This document shows, piece by piece, positions 34,814 to 43,645 of a stretch of 64,000 nt of DNA; the first letter of the stretch is position 1; the number at the start of each line of letters is the position of its first letter. Location of the stretch: contig NZ_JAMXOF010000002.1 of NCBI RefSeq assembly GCF_024055595.1, forward strand, positions 124,001-188,000, written 5' to 3'. The notes beneath the pieces were generated by a model. That model saw only the letters and a program-made list of their open reading frames with translations. It searched no databases and was not told the DNA's origin. Both the position numbers and the translations under genes were made by a program. The stretch comes from Mucilaginibacter aurantiaciroseus (GTDB lineage Bacteria; Bacteroidota; Bacteroidia; Sphingobacteriales; Sphingobacteriaceae).

Positions 34814-34857
34814 TTACCCTATTAAAGGTAAATAAACAGGTTTCGATTTAAATCCGG

Positions 34858-36216
34858 CTATTTGTTTTTTGGTGAGACGGTAGCGGTGCTTTTAAAATCA
34901 AGCTTTTTAAGCCCGTTTTGGATCTCGGGCGCACTCATAAATAAATTCCATAATAAGCCCGAGCGGTAGTTCTCTATCATTACGATGATGGGCCCCTGAT
35001 CGATAGCTAAATATGATTTTGCGTACCAGTTTTTAGATTCGCTAAAGGCATCGGTAAAGCCATATTCGCCCCAAATCTTATCGCCCATGTCATAATAGAA
35101 ATGGCGAAGTGCTTTCATCGAATACTCCGGCGTGTATGGGAAGGCCGATAAAGCAGCAGTAGGCGTAATTACTCCCAAATCATTGTCGGGCGAGTGCGCG
35201 TTGTAGCCTTCGTAGTTATCGCTGGCAGTTAAGCCCCACGAATTTTCGCCGTATCCTTTAAACTTTTTAGGATTATCGATACAGTAAGCGTGGTTGATAA
35301 GCGTGTGGTTTAAATTCTGCTCCCAGTAATCGGCATAGCGGTCGGTTAGCCCTTTAGGGTTAAGCCCCAGGAACGAATATTGCGAAAAGAATAGCGGCCC
35401 GCCATACGGGAAGCCAAGGGGCAATTTATAACCGTAATAGGTGTGTCCATTCTTAAAGAAATCACTTTGTGTCCATCCACGGTGGTAAACTTCGGCGCTA
35501 ACGGGGTAGCGGTCGGCAGATGCGGCCAGGATGTAAGTGATCAAACATTCGTTAAACCCACGGATTGGGAAGTTCATGGCCCAGCCGTTATTTGGGCTCC
35601 AGTGCCAGTACAGGTTGTCGCGGCCATCGCGGGTGTACCAGCTCCATTCGGTTTCGCCCCAGATCCAGCTTATCACATCGCGTATGCGGCGTTCTTTTGG
35701 TGTGTTGGCAACATAGTATTGCTTGGCGCAGATAAGCCCTTGCAGCAGGTACGCAGTCTCTACCAGGTCACCACCATCATCCTTGCGGCCAAAACGGATA
35801 ATCTTTCCGGTTTCGCCATTAAGCCAGTGCGGGAATACGCCGTGAAAAGCGTCGGCTTTAAATAAAAACTCCACGATCTTCAGCATCCTGTCGACAGATT
35901 GCTCGTGTGTGATAAACTTGCGGTGATCTGCAGCTATCATGGCCATAATGCCAAAGCCCGAGCCGCCGGTGGTTACCACCTCGTTACCATAATCGAAAGA
36001 GGTGTTGCTGCGCTCGCGGGCAAGGCCACTAACCGGGTGCCCAAAATCCCAAAAGTAACGGAACGTTTGGCGCTGCACCACGTCTAATAAAGCGCTGTCG
36101 CTTAAGTTTTTTATGATGCCTACGGGCTTAATCCCATCTTGTTTAACAGCGGGCTTTTGGGCCATGCCGTAAACTGATGCTATTGCCAGGCAGGCAGTTA
36201 GTATAAATTTCTTCAT
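34858..36216 (-). CDS. GH144-like (glucoamylase-family) exported glucanase
   Basis: 452 residues with a signal peptide (ends GMAQ). The conserved block QRQTFRYFWDFGHPVSGLAR, VTTGGSGFGIMAMIA, GVFPHWLNGETG, GGDLVETAYLLQGL, YWHWSPNNGWAMN and YLAIDQGPIIVMIENYRSGL matches 'glucoamylase family' proteins now placed in GH144, whose founding member is an endo-beta-1,2-glucanase of Chitinophaga. The (alpha/alpha)6 helix pattern fits. It lacks the Ig-like head and lipobox of its neighbour, so it is probably periplasmic. The two share most motifs and are tandem paralogues. Substrate assignment rests on family and context. Confidence 0.85.
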   Translation of the reverse strand: MKKFILTACLAIASVYGMAQKPAVKQDGIKPVGIIKNLSDSALLDVVQRQTFRYFWDFGHPVSGLARERSNTSFDYGNEVVTTGGSGFGIMAMIAADHRKFITHEQSVDRMLKIVEFLFKADAFHGVFPHWLNGETGKIIRFGRKDDGGDLVETAYLLQGLICAKQYYVANTPKERRIRDVISWIWGETEWSWYTRDGRDNLYWHWSPNNGWAMNFPIRGFNECLITYILAASADRYPVSAEVYHRGWTQSDFFKNGHTYYGYKLPLGFPYGGPLFFSQYSFLGLNPKGLTDRYADYWEQNLNHTLINHAYCIDNPKKFKGYGENSWGLTASDNYEGYNAHSPDNDLGVITPTAALSAFPYTPEYSMKALRHFYYDMGDKIWGEYGFTDAFSESKNWYAKSYLAIDQGPIIVMIENYRSGLLWNLFMSAPEIQNGLKKLDFKSTATVSPKNK

Positions 36217-36269
36217 TAGTTGATCTGTTTATAAAACCGCAGGTTATTTTGAGATAGCAGTTTTAGTAC

Positions 36270-37949
36270 TTATAAATTAGGGCTGGTAAAGCCTAAACCT
36301 TTCATCCCGGTTTTAATTTCGGGGCAGCTCATAAATAAATTCCAAAGCAGGCCGCTTCTGTAGTTCTCGATCATCACGATGATTGGCCCCTGGTCAATAG
36401 CCAGGTATGAATCTGCAAACCATGGGTTATTTAAGTTATAAGCATCGTAAAAGCCGTATGGCCCCCACACTTTATCGCCCAGTTTGTAATAGAAAAATTT
36501 AAGCGCAGCCATTGATTCGGTAGGTGTGTATGGTAACGACGAGATAGCCGCAGTAGGTGCAATTACCCCAACATCATTAGTTGGCGAACTTGCTGTATAA
36601 CCACCCTCAATGTCGCTTGCGGTTAAGCCCCAACTATCTGCGCTATAGCCATAATAACCTTTTGGGTTGGCCACCACATATTTATAATTTATCTGGCTGT
36701 GTGCTTTATTTTGCTCTTCGTAATTAGCATAAGCATCGCTTAATCCATTCGGGTTAATGCCCAGGAACGAGTAATGCGCGAAGAACAGCGGGCCGCCCTG
36801 CGGTGGCCCTAATGGCAATTTTACACCGTAGTAGGTGTTGCCGTTCTTCATGGTGCCGTTACCCGCCCATCCGTTGTCATAAACAACTTTTGGCACGCTG
36901 TGCGTGGTTGAAGATGCTGCCAGTACGTAAGCTATAAGCCCCTCATTCCAACCGCTGATTTTCATGTTGATGGCCCACGCATTGCTCGGGCTCCAGTGCC
37001 AGTACAATACGTTTTGGCCGCCTTGCCTAAACCAGTCCCATTCTACATTATTCCAAAGGGTATTTATGTCTGCGCGCAAATCCGTTTCATCCGTACCGGC
37101 GCCGTTAAAATACTGGCGGGCGGTAAGCATGCCCTGCATAAGGTATGATGTCTCTATCAGATCGGCCCCATTATCAAGTGCGCTAAAAGGCTGTACTGCG
37201 CCTGTAGCACCATTCAGCCAATGCGGGAAAGCACCATGAAAAGTTTGAGCCTTTGTTTTTAAGAAGCCCACTATCTTTTGCATCCTTGCCAATCCCTCGG
37301 CACGACTGATAAATCCGCGGTTAACACCAACAACCATCGCCATAATTCCAAAACCTGAACCACCTGTGGTAACTACATCGCCCGATGTATTACGCTCGCG
37401 GGCAAGGCCACTAATTGGGTGCCCAAAATCGTAAAAGTATTTAAAGGTTTGCTTCTGCACCAGTTCAAGCAATTGATTATCTGATATGGTGGTGAATTTA
37501 TTAGTAGAATCTATACCTGTATTAATAGCGATATTTACAGGTGACTGTAATGCACCATCTTTTGCAGATTTAAGCGATGTACTTACATCTAAAGTATATT
37601 TTGAGATAACGGCAAGTGTAGGTTTAATAACTACTGTACTGTCGCTGTTCTCATAGCTGGTGGCAAAGTTTATAGCCGCGCCGGCTTTGTCTTTTAAAGT
37701 TATGGCTGATGCTACCGTAGTTTTATTTAACGGGGTAGAGAAGGTAATTTTTATTACCGGGGTTTTGTTTACGTTGGTATATGTATAGCCGTTAAAAACA
37801 CCATTTACCTTTAACCCATAAAAGCTGAACGAAGCAGGTGTTACAGGCTTAACCGGATCCGGCGTAGGGGTGTTACCGCTCTTGCTGCAGGCAAATAATA
37901 ATACTAATAAACTAAAACCGGCAAAAATCTTCAAATCTCTCATCATCAA
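36270..37949 (-). CDS. GH144-like glucanase lipoprotein with Ig-like domain
   Basis: 559 residues. A lipobox-like signal, LLVLLFACSKS, predicts lipid anchoring. Residues about 35-145 form an Ig-like/SbsA-type domain (FSFYGLKVNGVFNGYTYTNV, ITFSTPLNKTTVASAITLKD). The catalytic region from about 155 has KQTFKYFYDFGHPISGLARE, GGSGFGIMAMVVGV, FHGAFPHWLNGATG, ADLIETSYLMQGM and LAIDQGPIIVMIENYRSGLL, closely paralleling the 34858 gene. It probably makes the first surface cuts, with the soluble paralogue finishing in the periplasm. Three ATG codons in a row make the exact start uncertain by two residues. The gene follows an internal terminator. Confidence 0.85.
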   Translation of the reverse strand: MMMRDLKIFAGFSLLVLLFACSKSGNTPTPDPVKPVTPASFSFYGLKVNGVFNGYTYTNVNKTPVIKITFSTPLNKTTVASAITLKDKAGAAINFATSYENSDSTVVIKPTLAVISKYTLDVSTSLKSAKDGALQSPVNIAINTGIDSTNKFTTISDNQLLELVQKQTFKYFYDFGHPISGLARERNTSGDVVTTGGSGFGIMAMVVGVNRGFISRAEGLARMQKIVGFLKTKAQTFHGAFPHWLNGATGAVQPFSALDNGADLIETSYLMQGMLTARQYFNGAGTDETDLRADINTLWNNVEWDWFRQGGQNVLYWHWSPSNAWAINMKISGWNEGLIAYVLAASSTTHSVPKVVYDNGWAGNGTMKNGNTYYGVKLPLGPPQGGPLFFAHYSFLGINPNGLSDAYANYEEQNKAHSQINYKYVVANPKGYYGYSADSWGLTASDIEGGYTASSPTNDVGVIAPTAAISSLPYTPTESMAALKFFYYKLGDKVWGPYGFYDAYNLNNPWFADSYLAIDQGPIIVMIENYRSGLLWNLFMSCPEIKTGMKGLGFTSPNL

Positions 37950-37987
37950 TACCTTTAAGTAAGCAGATAAGCCTGCAAACTAAATCT

Positions 37988-38027
37988 CAAAAAAAGAGGC
38001 TGCCCGGCGATACACCGAACAACCTCA
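37988..38027 (-). terminator. Terminator/attenuator inside the glucan operon
   Basis: On the minus strand GAGGTTG pairs with CAGCCTC (one G-U), with inner CGG/CCG pairs, followed by TTTTTTT. It lies between the LamG gene and the first glucanase, so it may lower expression of the glucanases relative to SusC/SusD. Confidence 0.65.
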
Positions 38028-38042
38028 TAATCAATCAAATGT

Positions 38043-38876
38043 TTACTTTCCTCGTCCTTCGAGTTTAGCAATAGCGCCAACTTCAATATCAGATAATGCT
38101 TTGTTATATATCCTAACCTCGTCAATAGAACCTGTAAAAAAGCTTGCCCAGCCTTCAGCACCATGGGTTGTGGTTTGGCTTGGCGTGGTCATAAACTGTG
38201 GCGCACCAAATACGATGTTACCTTGGTTTTTAAAGTTTAAAGGGCCTGTAACACCCGGGAATGGCTGGTTAACAATGCGTGTACCATTCATATAAACTTT
38301 ACAGGTTGCTGTAACAGCATCATAAGATACCGCGAAGTGTACAAATTTATCAAACCAGTTTTTTGTGCCGTTAACTTCTAAGGTTTTATCATCTGTACCA
38401 TTAAAAATGTGGATACGCAATAAACCAATATCATTGGTGCTACCGTTCTCGAAAAATATTTCGATGTTACCCCAAAAGCCAGCCTTGTTTGCTAAAGAAA
38501 AAAGAGGGACAATACCTACTGAAGGTGGTGGTGTGTTGATCCACTCGGCAAAGGTAAAGCTGGTTAAACCTGATACAGCAGCAGATGGTGCAGTTATTAC
38601 GTAGCTGTTTAAAGCACCCTGCAAAGCACCGCCTTTAACGCCTGTGCTAAAAGTGGTACCTGTGTTTGTACCGGCAACTTTTGAAACGCTGTCAACCAAA
38701 TTGCCGTCAAAAGACCATTTTGCAACAAGGCTTTCGGGTGCAACTTTGTTTGAGCTGGTGAAACCATCAATACTCAACGGCGGCGCGTAAGTAGAAGGGT
38801 CGAACTTTTTTTGACATGATGATAGCGCGGTACTTACAAATGCCGCTACTATTAAGCATATATTTAATTTTTTCAT
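38043..38876 (-). CDS. LamG-domain surface lipoprotein
   Basis: 277 residues. Signal peptide with lipobox ALSSCQKKF. Residues about 50-260 form a concanavalin A-like LamG jelly roll: LVAKWSFDGNLVDSVSKVAG, FTFAEWINTPPP, KFVHFAVSYDAVTATCKVYM, and GSIDEVRIYNKALSDIEV, the classic ending. It lies 18 nt downstream of susD and is thus in the position of a SusE/SusF-like glycan-binding accessory lipoprotein. It probably binds the glucan at the cell surface; no catalytic residues recognised. Confidence 0.85.
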   Translation of the reverse strand: MKKLNICLIVAAFVSTALSSCQKKFDPSTYAPPLSIDGFTSSNKVAPESLVAKWSFDGNLVDSVSKVAGTNTGTTFSTGVKGGALQGALNSYVITAPSAAVSGLTSFTFAEWINTPPPSVGIVPLFSLANKAGFWGNIEIFFENGSTNDIGLLRIHIFNGTDDKTLEVNGTKNWFDKFVHFAVSYDAVTATCKVYMNGTRIVNQPFPGVTGPLNFKNQGNIVFGAPQFMTTPSQTTTHGAEGWASFFTGSIDEVRIYNKALSDIEVGAIAKLEGRGK

Positions 38877-38894
38877 TTTGTGTGAAGGTTAAAA

Positions 38895-40379
38895 TTAGTT
38901 GTATCCCTGGTTTTGAGTTAATACACCAAAGCTTAGGTCGATCTCGTTCTGAGGGATCGGCCATACTTCGTTTTTGTTAGCTTTCCACCCTTTAGGGCCA
39001 AATACAGCTAAACCACGCCCCTGGCGTATAACATCGAAGTAACGGTCGTACTCCTGCGATAACTCAACCCTTCTTTCTTTCCAGATAGCGGTGCGTAAAG
39101 CATCTTTATCTGGAGTTGTAAATTTTGGAAGGATTGCGGCATTGCTACCCCTTGCACGTGCCTTAACCAATTCAAGGCTTGCAATTGCAGTAGTAGCATC
39201 ACCAAGCTCATTAGCAGCCTCGGCATTCATTAATAATACATCTGCATAACGTATCACGCGGATATTTTGCTGTACCCCTTCGTTGTAACCGGTTACAAAC
39301 ATGCCGAAAGGCACATAAGATTTTTGGTTATACATAGGGTTATCGCCGGTTGCCGGGATGGCATCACCCTCGGGTGTTGTTTCGCCACGGAAGATGATAG
39401 AGGCATCACGACGAGGGTCGCCGGTTTCAAAGGCATCGGCAAGGTTTTGAGTTGGAACGTTAAAGCCCCAGCCACCACCTGTAGAGCCCCTTACACCCTG
39501 GATTTGTGAGTATTGGGAGTTTGACGCATCCGGGTTGCCCGGGATCAAATCACTCTGGATCTCAAATATCGACTCAGAGTTATTCTCGTTATTGGTCCTG
39601 AACATTTGCTCGTAATTAGGGAACAAAGAGTAACCTAAGCCTTTTACCTGGTTGGTAAATGACAATACATCAGCCCATTTTTGCTGGTACATAGCAGCTT
39701 TAGCGTGTAATGATAGTGCGGCACCTTTGGTGATACGGCCAACATCAGCAGCGCCATAGCTTTGTGGTAACACAGCGGCAGCATCTGTAAGATCTGTTTC
39801 TATAGCAGCCCAAATTTGGGCTTTAGCGGTACGTGGAATGTTGTATTCGCTTGCATCTTTTGGTGGTGCAAGGCGCAATGGTACATCACCAAATGCCCTA
39901 ACCAACCTAAAATATGCGTAAGCCCTTATGAATTTACATTCGGCAATGTAACGTGCTTTTAGGTTAGCATCCATTTCAATTGCAGGTACGCGGGTAATAA
40001 CCTGGTTTGCAAAGTTGATGGTTTTGTATTCGCCACTCCAAAAATCACCAAGCTGGCCCTGGCCCGCAGTTACGGTGAAGTTGTCGTAATCGTTCATGAA
40101 GGTTGCATCTGTGGCACTACTTCCTTTTTCGGTATCGTCAGAACCAACGCTTTCAATAGCCATTGGGGCAAATGCAATGTTTGTCCACTCGTGCAGGTTG
40201 GCGTAAGCAGCACTTACAGCTGCCTTAGCATCGTCTCCTGTTTTCCAGAATTGTGCTGCCGGTTGCTGTGCCTGGCGGGGTACATCTAAAAAGCTTTTTT
40301 TACAGCTTTGCGTTAATATAAGGGTTGCAAAAAGCACAAGTCCTGATGCTTTATACAAGATATTTTTTGAGTAATTCAT
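38895..40379 (-). CDS. SusD/RagB outer-membrane glycan-binding lipoprotein
   Basis: 494 residues. Signal peptide with lipobox LILTQSCKKSF. The SusD fold is shown by AAQFWKTGDDAKAAVSAAYA, GEYKTINFANQVITRVP, YIAECKFIRAYAYFRLVRAFGDVPL (TPR-like helices), and the C-terminal IRVIRYADVLLMNAEAANELG with RRVELSQEYDRYFDVIRQGR. It caps its SusC partner and hands glycans to it. It is 11 nt downstream of susC, in the usual order. Confidence 0.96.
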   Translation of the reverse strand: MNYSKNILYKASGLVLFATLILTQSCKKSFLDVPRQAQQPAAQFWKTGDDAKAAVSAAYANLHEWTNIAFAPMAIESVGSDDTEKGSSATDATFMNDYDNFTVTAGQGQLGDFWSGEYKTINFANQVITRVPAIEMDANLKARYIAECKFIRAYAYFRLVRAFGDVPLRLAPPKDASEYNIPRTAKAQIWAAIETDLTDAAAVLPQSYGAADVGRITKGAALSLHAKAAMYQQKWADVLSFTNQVKGLGYSLFPNYEQMFRTNNENNSESIFEIQSDLIPGNPDASNSQYSQIQGVRGSTGGGWGFNVPTQNLADAFETGDPRRDASIIFRGETTPEGDAIPATGDNPMYNQKSYVPFGMFVTGYNEGVQQNIRVIRYADVLLMNAEAANELGDATTAIASLELVKARARGSNAAILPKFTTPDKDALRTAIWKERRVELSQEYDRYFDVIRQGRGLAVFGPKGWKANKNEVWPIPQNEIDLSFGVLTQNQGYN

Positions 40380-40390
40380 TTTTAATCAGA

Positions 40391-43387
40391 TTAAAAAGTA
40401 ACGTTAACACCAAAGTTATAAGTAGCATATAGTGGGTATACGCTGGCATCAATACCAGTGCTGCCCGGGCCGCCACCAACTTCTGGGTTAAAACCTTTGT
40501 ATTTAAAGAAGTTTAATGGGTTTTGCGCGTTCGCGTAAACTCTTAAACGTTTTATGCCAATCTTAGTTAACAAAGCGCTTGGCAGGGTATAACCCAATTG
40601 CGCGTTCCTAACCCTGAAATAAGCACCGCTTTCTACAAAGAAAGAGTTTGGTGCCGAGTTGCTTGTGTTACCAACATTTGCTGATGGATAGGTAGTTGAA
40701 GTACCCGGCCCGTGCCAGCGGTTGTCATAAAAATCTTTAGTGTAGTTTTCGTTACCAAAGCGGTAAGCTACGTTTGCATTATAAATATCAACACCTGCAA
40801 GGCCCTGGAAATCTAAAGCCAGATCGAAGTTTTTATAACCAAAGCTGGTGTTAAATCCGTAGTTATATTTAGGGTTAGGGTTACCTAATACTACGCGATC
40901 TTTACTGGTGATAACACCATCCCCGTCGGTATCAGCATATTTAAAGTCGCCGGGCTGTGCGCTGGTTTGACCAGAACTTGCAACTTCGGCAGCAGTTTGG
41001 AATACACCAACAACTTTATAACCGTAGAACTGGCCAATTGGCTCGTTAACTACCGAACGGGTTGCTAATGCACCGTTAGCTATACCATCGCCACCCTGGT
41101 AAAGTGGATTTTTACCGGATACAACTTCAAGTAATTTATTATTGTTGATGCCGATGTTACCACCTATAGAGTAAGTAAACTCGCCTGAAGTACCTCTCCA
41201 GGTTGCAGAGAACTCAAAGCCACGGTTTTGAATTTTAGCCTGGTTGCCAATTAACCCGCCTGATGTACCAGTTGATGATGGTACAGGGATAACAAATATT
41301 GCATTATTGGTGGTTCTGTTGTAGTAATCAGCCTCGAAAGTTAAGTGGTTGTTAAACATTGCCGCCTCTAACCCAATATCGGTACCAACACCAATCTCTA
41401 AACGTAAAAGCTGTGGTTGTACGGTGTTATAACTTGCGCCCTGGTATGGTACGCCGCCAAAAATAGCGGTTAAATATGGGTCACGTGCGATGGTTGGTGT
41501 TAGTGGGTTATACGGGATACCCGCATTACCTACTTTACCCCAGCTGCCTCTTAATTTCAATAGATCAAATACATGCTGATCTTTCATGAAATCTTCTTTA
41601 GTAATAACCCAACCTGCACCAATTGATGGTAAGGTTGTGTGTAAGAAATCGCCGTAGAATTGTGAAGCAGCATCATCACGGATGGTTGCATTTAACAGGT
41701 ACTTGTCTTTAAACGCGTAGTTAACACGGCCAAAGTATGATGATGCTGTGTTTAACGAACCGCCGTCTGTTGAAGTCCGATTTGTACCAAGCGACAAATA
41801 CATGTTTTCGTCACCACCACCCGGTACGTTTTCTGCACGGCCGTTAAAAGTGTAAGCCTGGTTGCGTTGCGCGGTTTGACCGGCTAACACGGTTAACCTG
41901 TGGTCGCCGAATTGGTTTTCATAGGTTAGTGTGTTTTCAACTATCCAGTTGCGGGTTTCTGTTCTGTCCTGGCTAAGTACGCTTGTTGTATTACGCTGCT
42001 TTAAAGTAGCAACGTAAACAGGGTTGTAGTTTTTAACCTCGGCCTGGCCAAAATCGCCACCTAAGCTTGTTTTAAAGTTGAAGTGTTTTAGGAAGGTTAA
42101 CTGCGCGTAAACATTACCCGTAAAACGAAAATTTGTTGATTTTTGGTTAAAGAAATCAAGCGATGCCTGCGGGTTGTAGTTGTTACCATCACCCAGGCTG
42201 TAGTCACTTGGGTCGCCATAAGTGCCATCGGCGTAGTAAACCGGTACTACTGGTGCTGCGCCATAAACCTCGTGGAATATGCCACCCGGGATATCTTTTG
42301 ATTTGCTGTATAAACCGCTTGCGCTGATACCTAATTTTAGGTTTTTGTACGGCTGATAATCATCAGTTAAACGCATGGTATAGCGTTTATAGTTGTCTGT
42401 TTTGATGTTACCATCCTGATTAAGTATGCCTAATGATAAGTTGTAGCTCGATTTTTCGGCACCCCCGTTTATAGAAACCTGGTGGTTTTGTACAAACGCA
42501 TCACGTAAGATCTGTTTAGACCAATCGGTACCTGTTCCGTAGCTTGCAGGGTCGTTAAATAATGGTGTAGAATTATTGCTTGCGTAAAGCTCGTTGATAA
42601 TGGTAGCATACTCGGTAGCATTAGCCATTTTTACCGGGTTGGTAACTGATTGCCAACCTGCGTAACCGTTATAGTTAACAGTTGTTGTGCCTTTTTTACC
42701 TTTTTTGGTAGTTACCAAAACAACACCGTTTGCCGCCCTGATACCGTAGATAGCAGTACTTGATGCATCCTTAAGGATACTCATATTTTCGATATCCGAC
42801 GGGTTGAGGAAGCTGATATCATCATACCAAACACCATCAACTACATATAGTACATTGGTGTTACCGTAAATGGTACCGGTACCACGTATAACTACTTTAG
42901 GTGAAGCACCCGGCGAACCCGAGTTGGTGATCTGTACACCCGCTACTTTACCCTGCAAAGCGCTTAGTGGATTAATAGAAGCCTGTTTAGAAATCTCCTC
43001 GCCTTTAACCGAGGCAACCGAACCGGTAACATCAAGTTTGCGTTGGGTACCGTAACCAATAACTACTACGCCTTGCAGTTCGTTAGTAGCGCTTTGTAGT
43101 TTAACGTCTATGTTATTACGTCCGGCAATTACAATTTCCTGCGTTGTGTAACCTAAATAGGATACCTGCAGTATTGTGTTTGATGCGGCATTTACTGAGT
43201 AAACCCCATTAACATCGGTTTGGGTGCCGTTTGTAGTACCTTTTACCGCAACTGTTACGCCTATAAGCGCTTCACCGGTTTTTGCATCGCTAACTTTACC
43301 TTTAATAGTAACGTTTTGTGCAAATAGGGCAGTTGAGAAAAAAGTAAACAATAGGAGCAAGCCCGAGATTGTGTAAATTCTCTTCAT
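40391..43387 (-). CDS. SusC/RagA TonB-linked glycan importer
   Basis: 998 residues. Signal peptide; carboxypeptidase-regulatory-like domain (about 22-110, KGKVSDAKTGEALIGVTVAV); TonB box region; plug domain with VVIGYGTQRKLDVTGSVASV and SINPLSALQGKVAGVQI, both SusC family signatures; then a 22-strand barrel ending in YATYNFGVNVTF with a C-terminal Phe. It imports oligosaccharides across the outer membrane powered by TonB. First structural gene of the locus, divergent from nothing, 258 nt downstream of the regulator gene. Confidence 0.97.
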   Translation of the reverse strand: MKRIYTISGLLLLFTFFSTALFAQNVTIKGKVSDAKTGEALIGVTVAVKGTTNGTQTDVNGVYSVNAASNTILQVSYLGYTTQEIVIAGRNNIDVKLQSATNELQGVVVIGYGTQRKLDVTGSVASVKGEEISKQASINPLSALQGKVAGVQITNSGSPGASPKVVIRGTGTIYGNTNVLYVVDGVWYDDISFLNPSDIENMSILKDASSTAIYGIRAANGVVLVTTKKGKKGTTTVNYNGYAGWQSVTNPVKMANATEYATIINELYASNNSTPLFNDPASYGTGTDWSKQILRDAFVQNHQVSINGGAEKSSYNLSLGILNQDGNIKTDNYKRYTMRLTDDYQPYKNLKLGISASGLYSKSKDIPGGIFHEVYGAAPVVPVYYADGTYGDPSDYSLGDGNNYNPQASLDFFNQKSTNFRFTGNVYAQLTFLKHFNFKTSLGGDFGQAEVKNYNPVYVATLKQRNTTSVLSQDRTETRNWIVENTLTYENQFGDHRLTVLAGQTAQRNQAYTFNGRAENVPGGGDENMYLSLGTNRTSTDGGSLNTASSYFGRVNYAFKDKYLLNATIRDDAASQFYGDFLHTTLPSIGAGWVITKEDFMKDQHVFDLLKLRGSWGKVGNAGIPYNPLTPTIARDPYLTAIFGGVPYQGASYNTVQPQLLRLEIGVGTDIGLEAAMFNNHLTFEADYYNRTTNNAIFVIPVPSSTGTSGGLIGNQAKIQNRGFEFSATWRGTSGEFTYSIGGNIGINNNKLLEVVSGKNPLYQGGDGIANGALATRSVVNEPIGQFYGYKVVGVFQTAAEVASSGQTSAQPGDFKYADTDGDGVITSKDRVVLGNPNPKYNYGFNTSFGYKNFDLALDFQGLAGVDIYNANVAYRFGNENYTKDFYDNRWHGPGTSTTYPSANVGNTSNSAPNSFFVESGAYFRVRNAQLGYTLPSALLTKIGIKRLRVYANAQNPLNFFKYKGFNPEVGGGPGSTGIDASVYPLYATYNFGVNVTF

Positions 43388-43645
43388 AGTGGTTAATAAA
43401 TTTTTAAGTACTGGTTTAATTGGTTCTTTAAGATTCGAAGTTGAGGAGATAATATAATTTTAGCAAATAATGCAACTCTACATTAATACATCAACCTTAA
43501 AATACTTTCACAAATTTTTTAAGAAGAAAATATAAACAATTGATATAATGTAAGTTAAGAAACAATTTTACATGCTTTGTATACTACAAACTTTATGCAT
43601 GCATAACAGTAGCGAAATGGGGGTATGAGAGGTAATGATGTAGTA

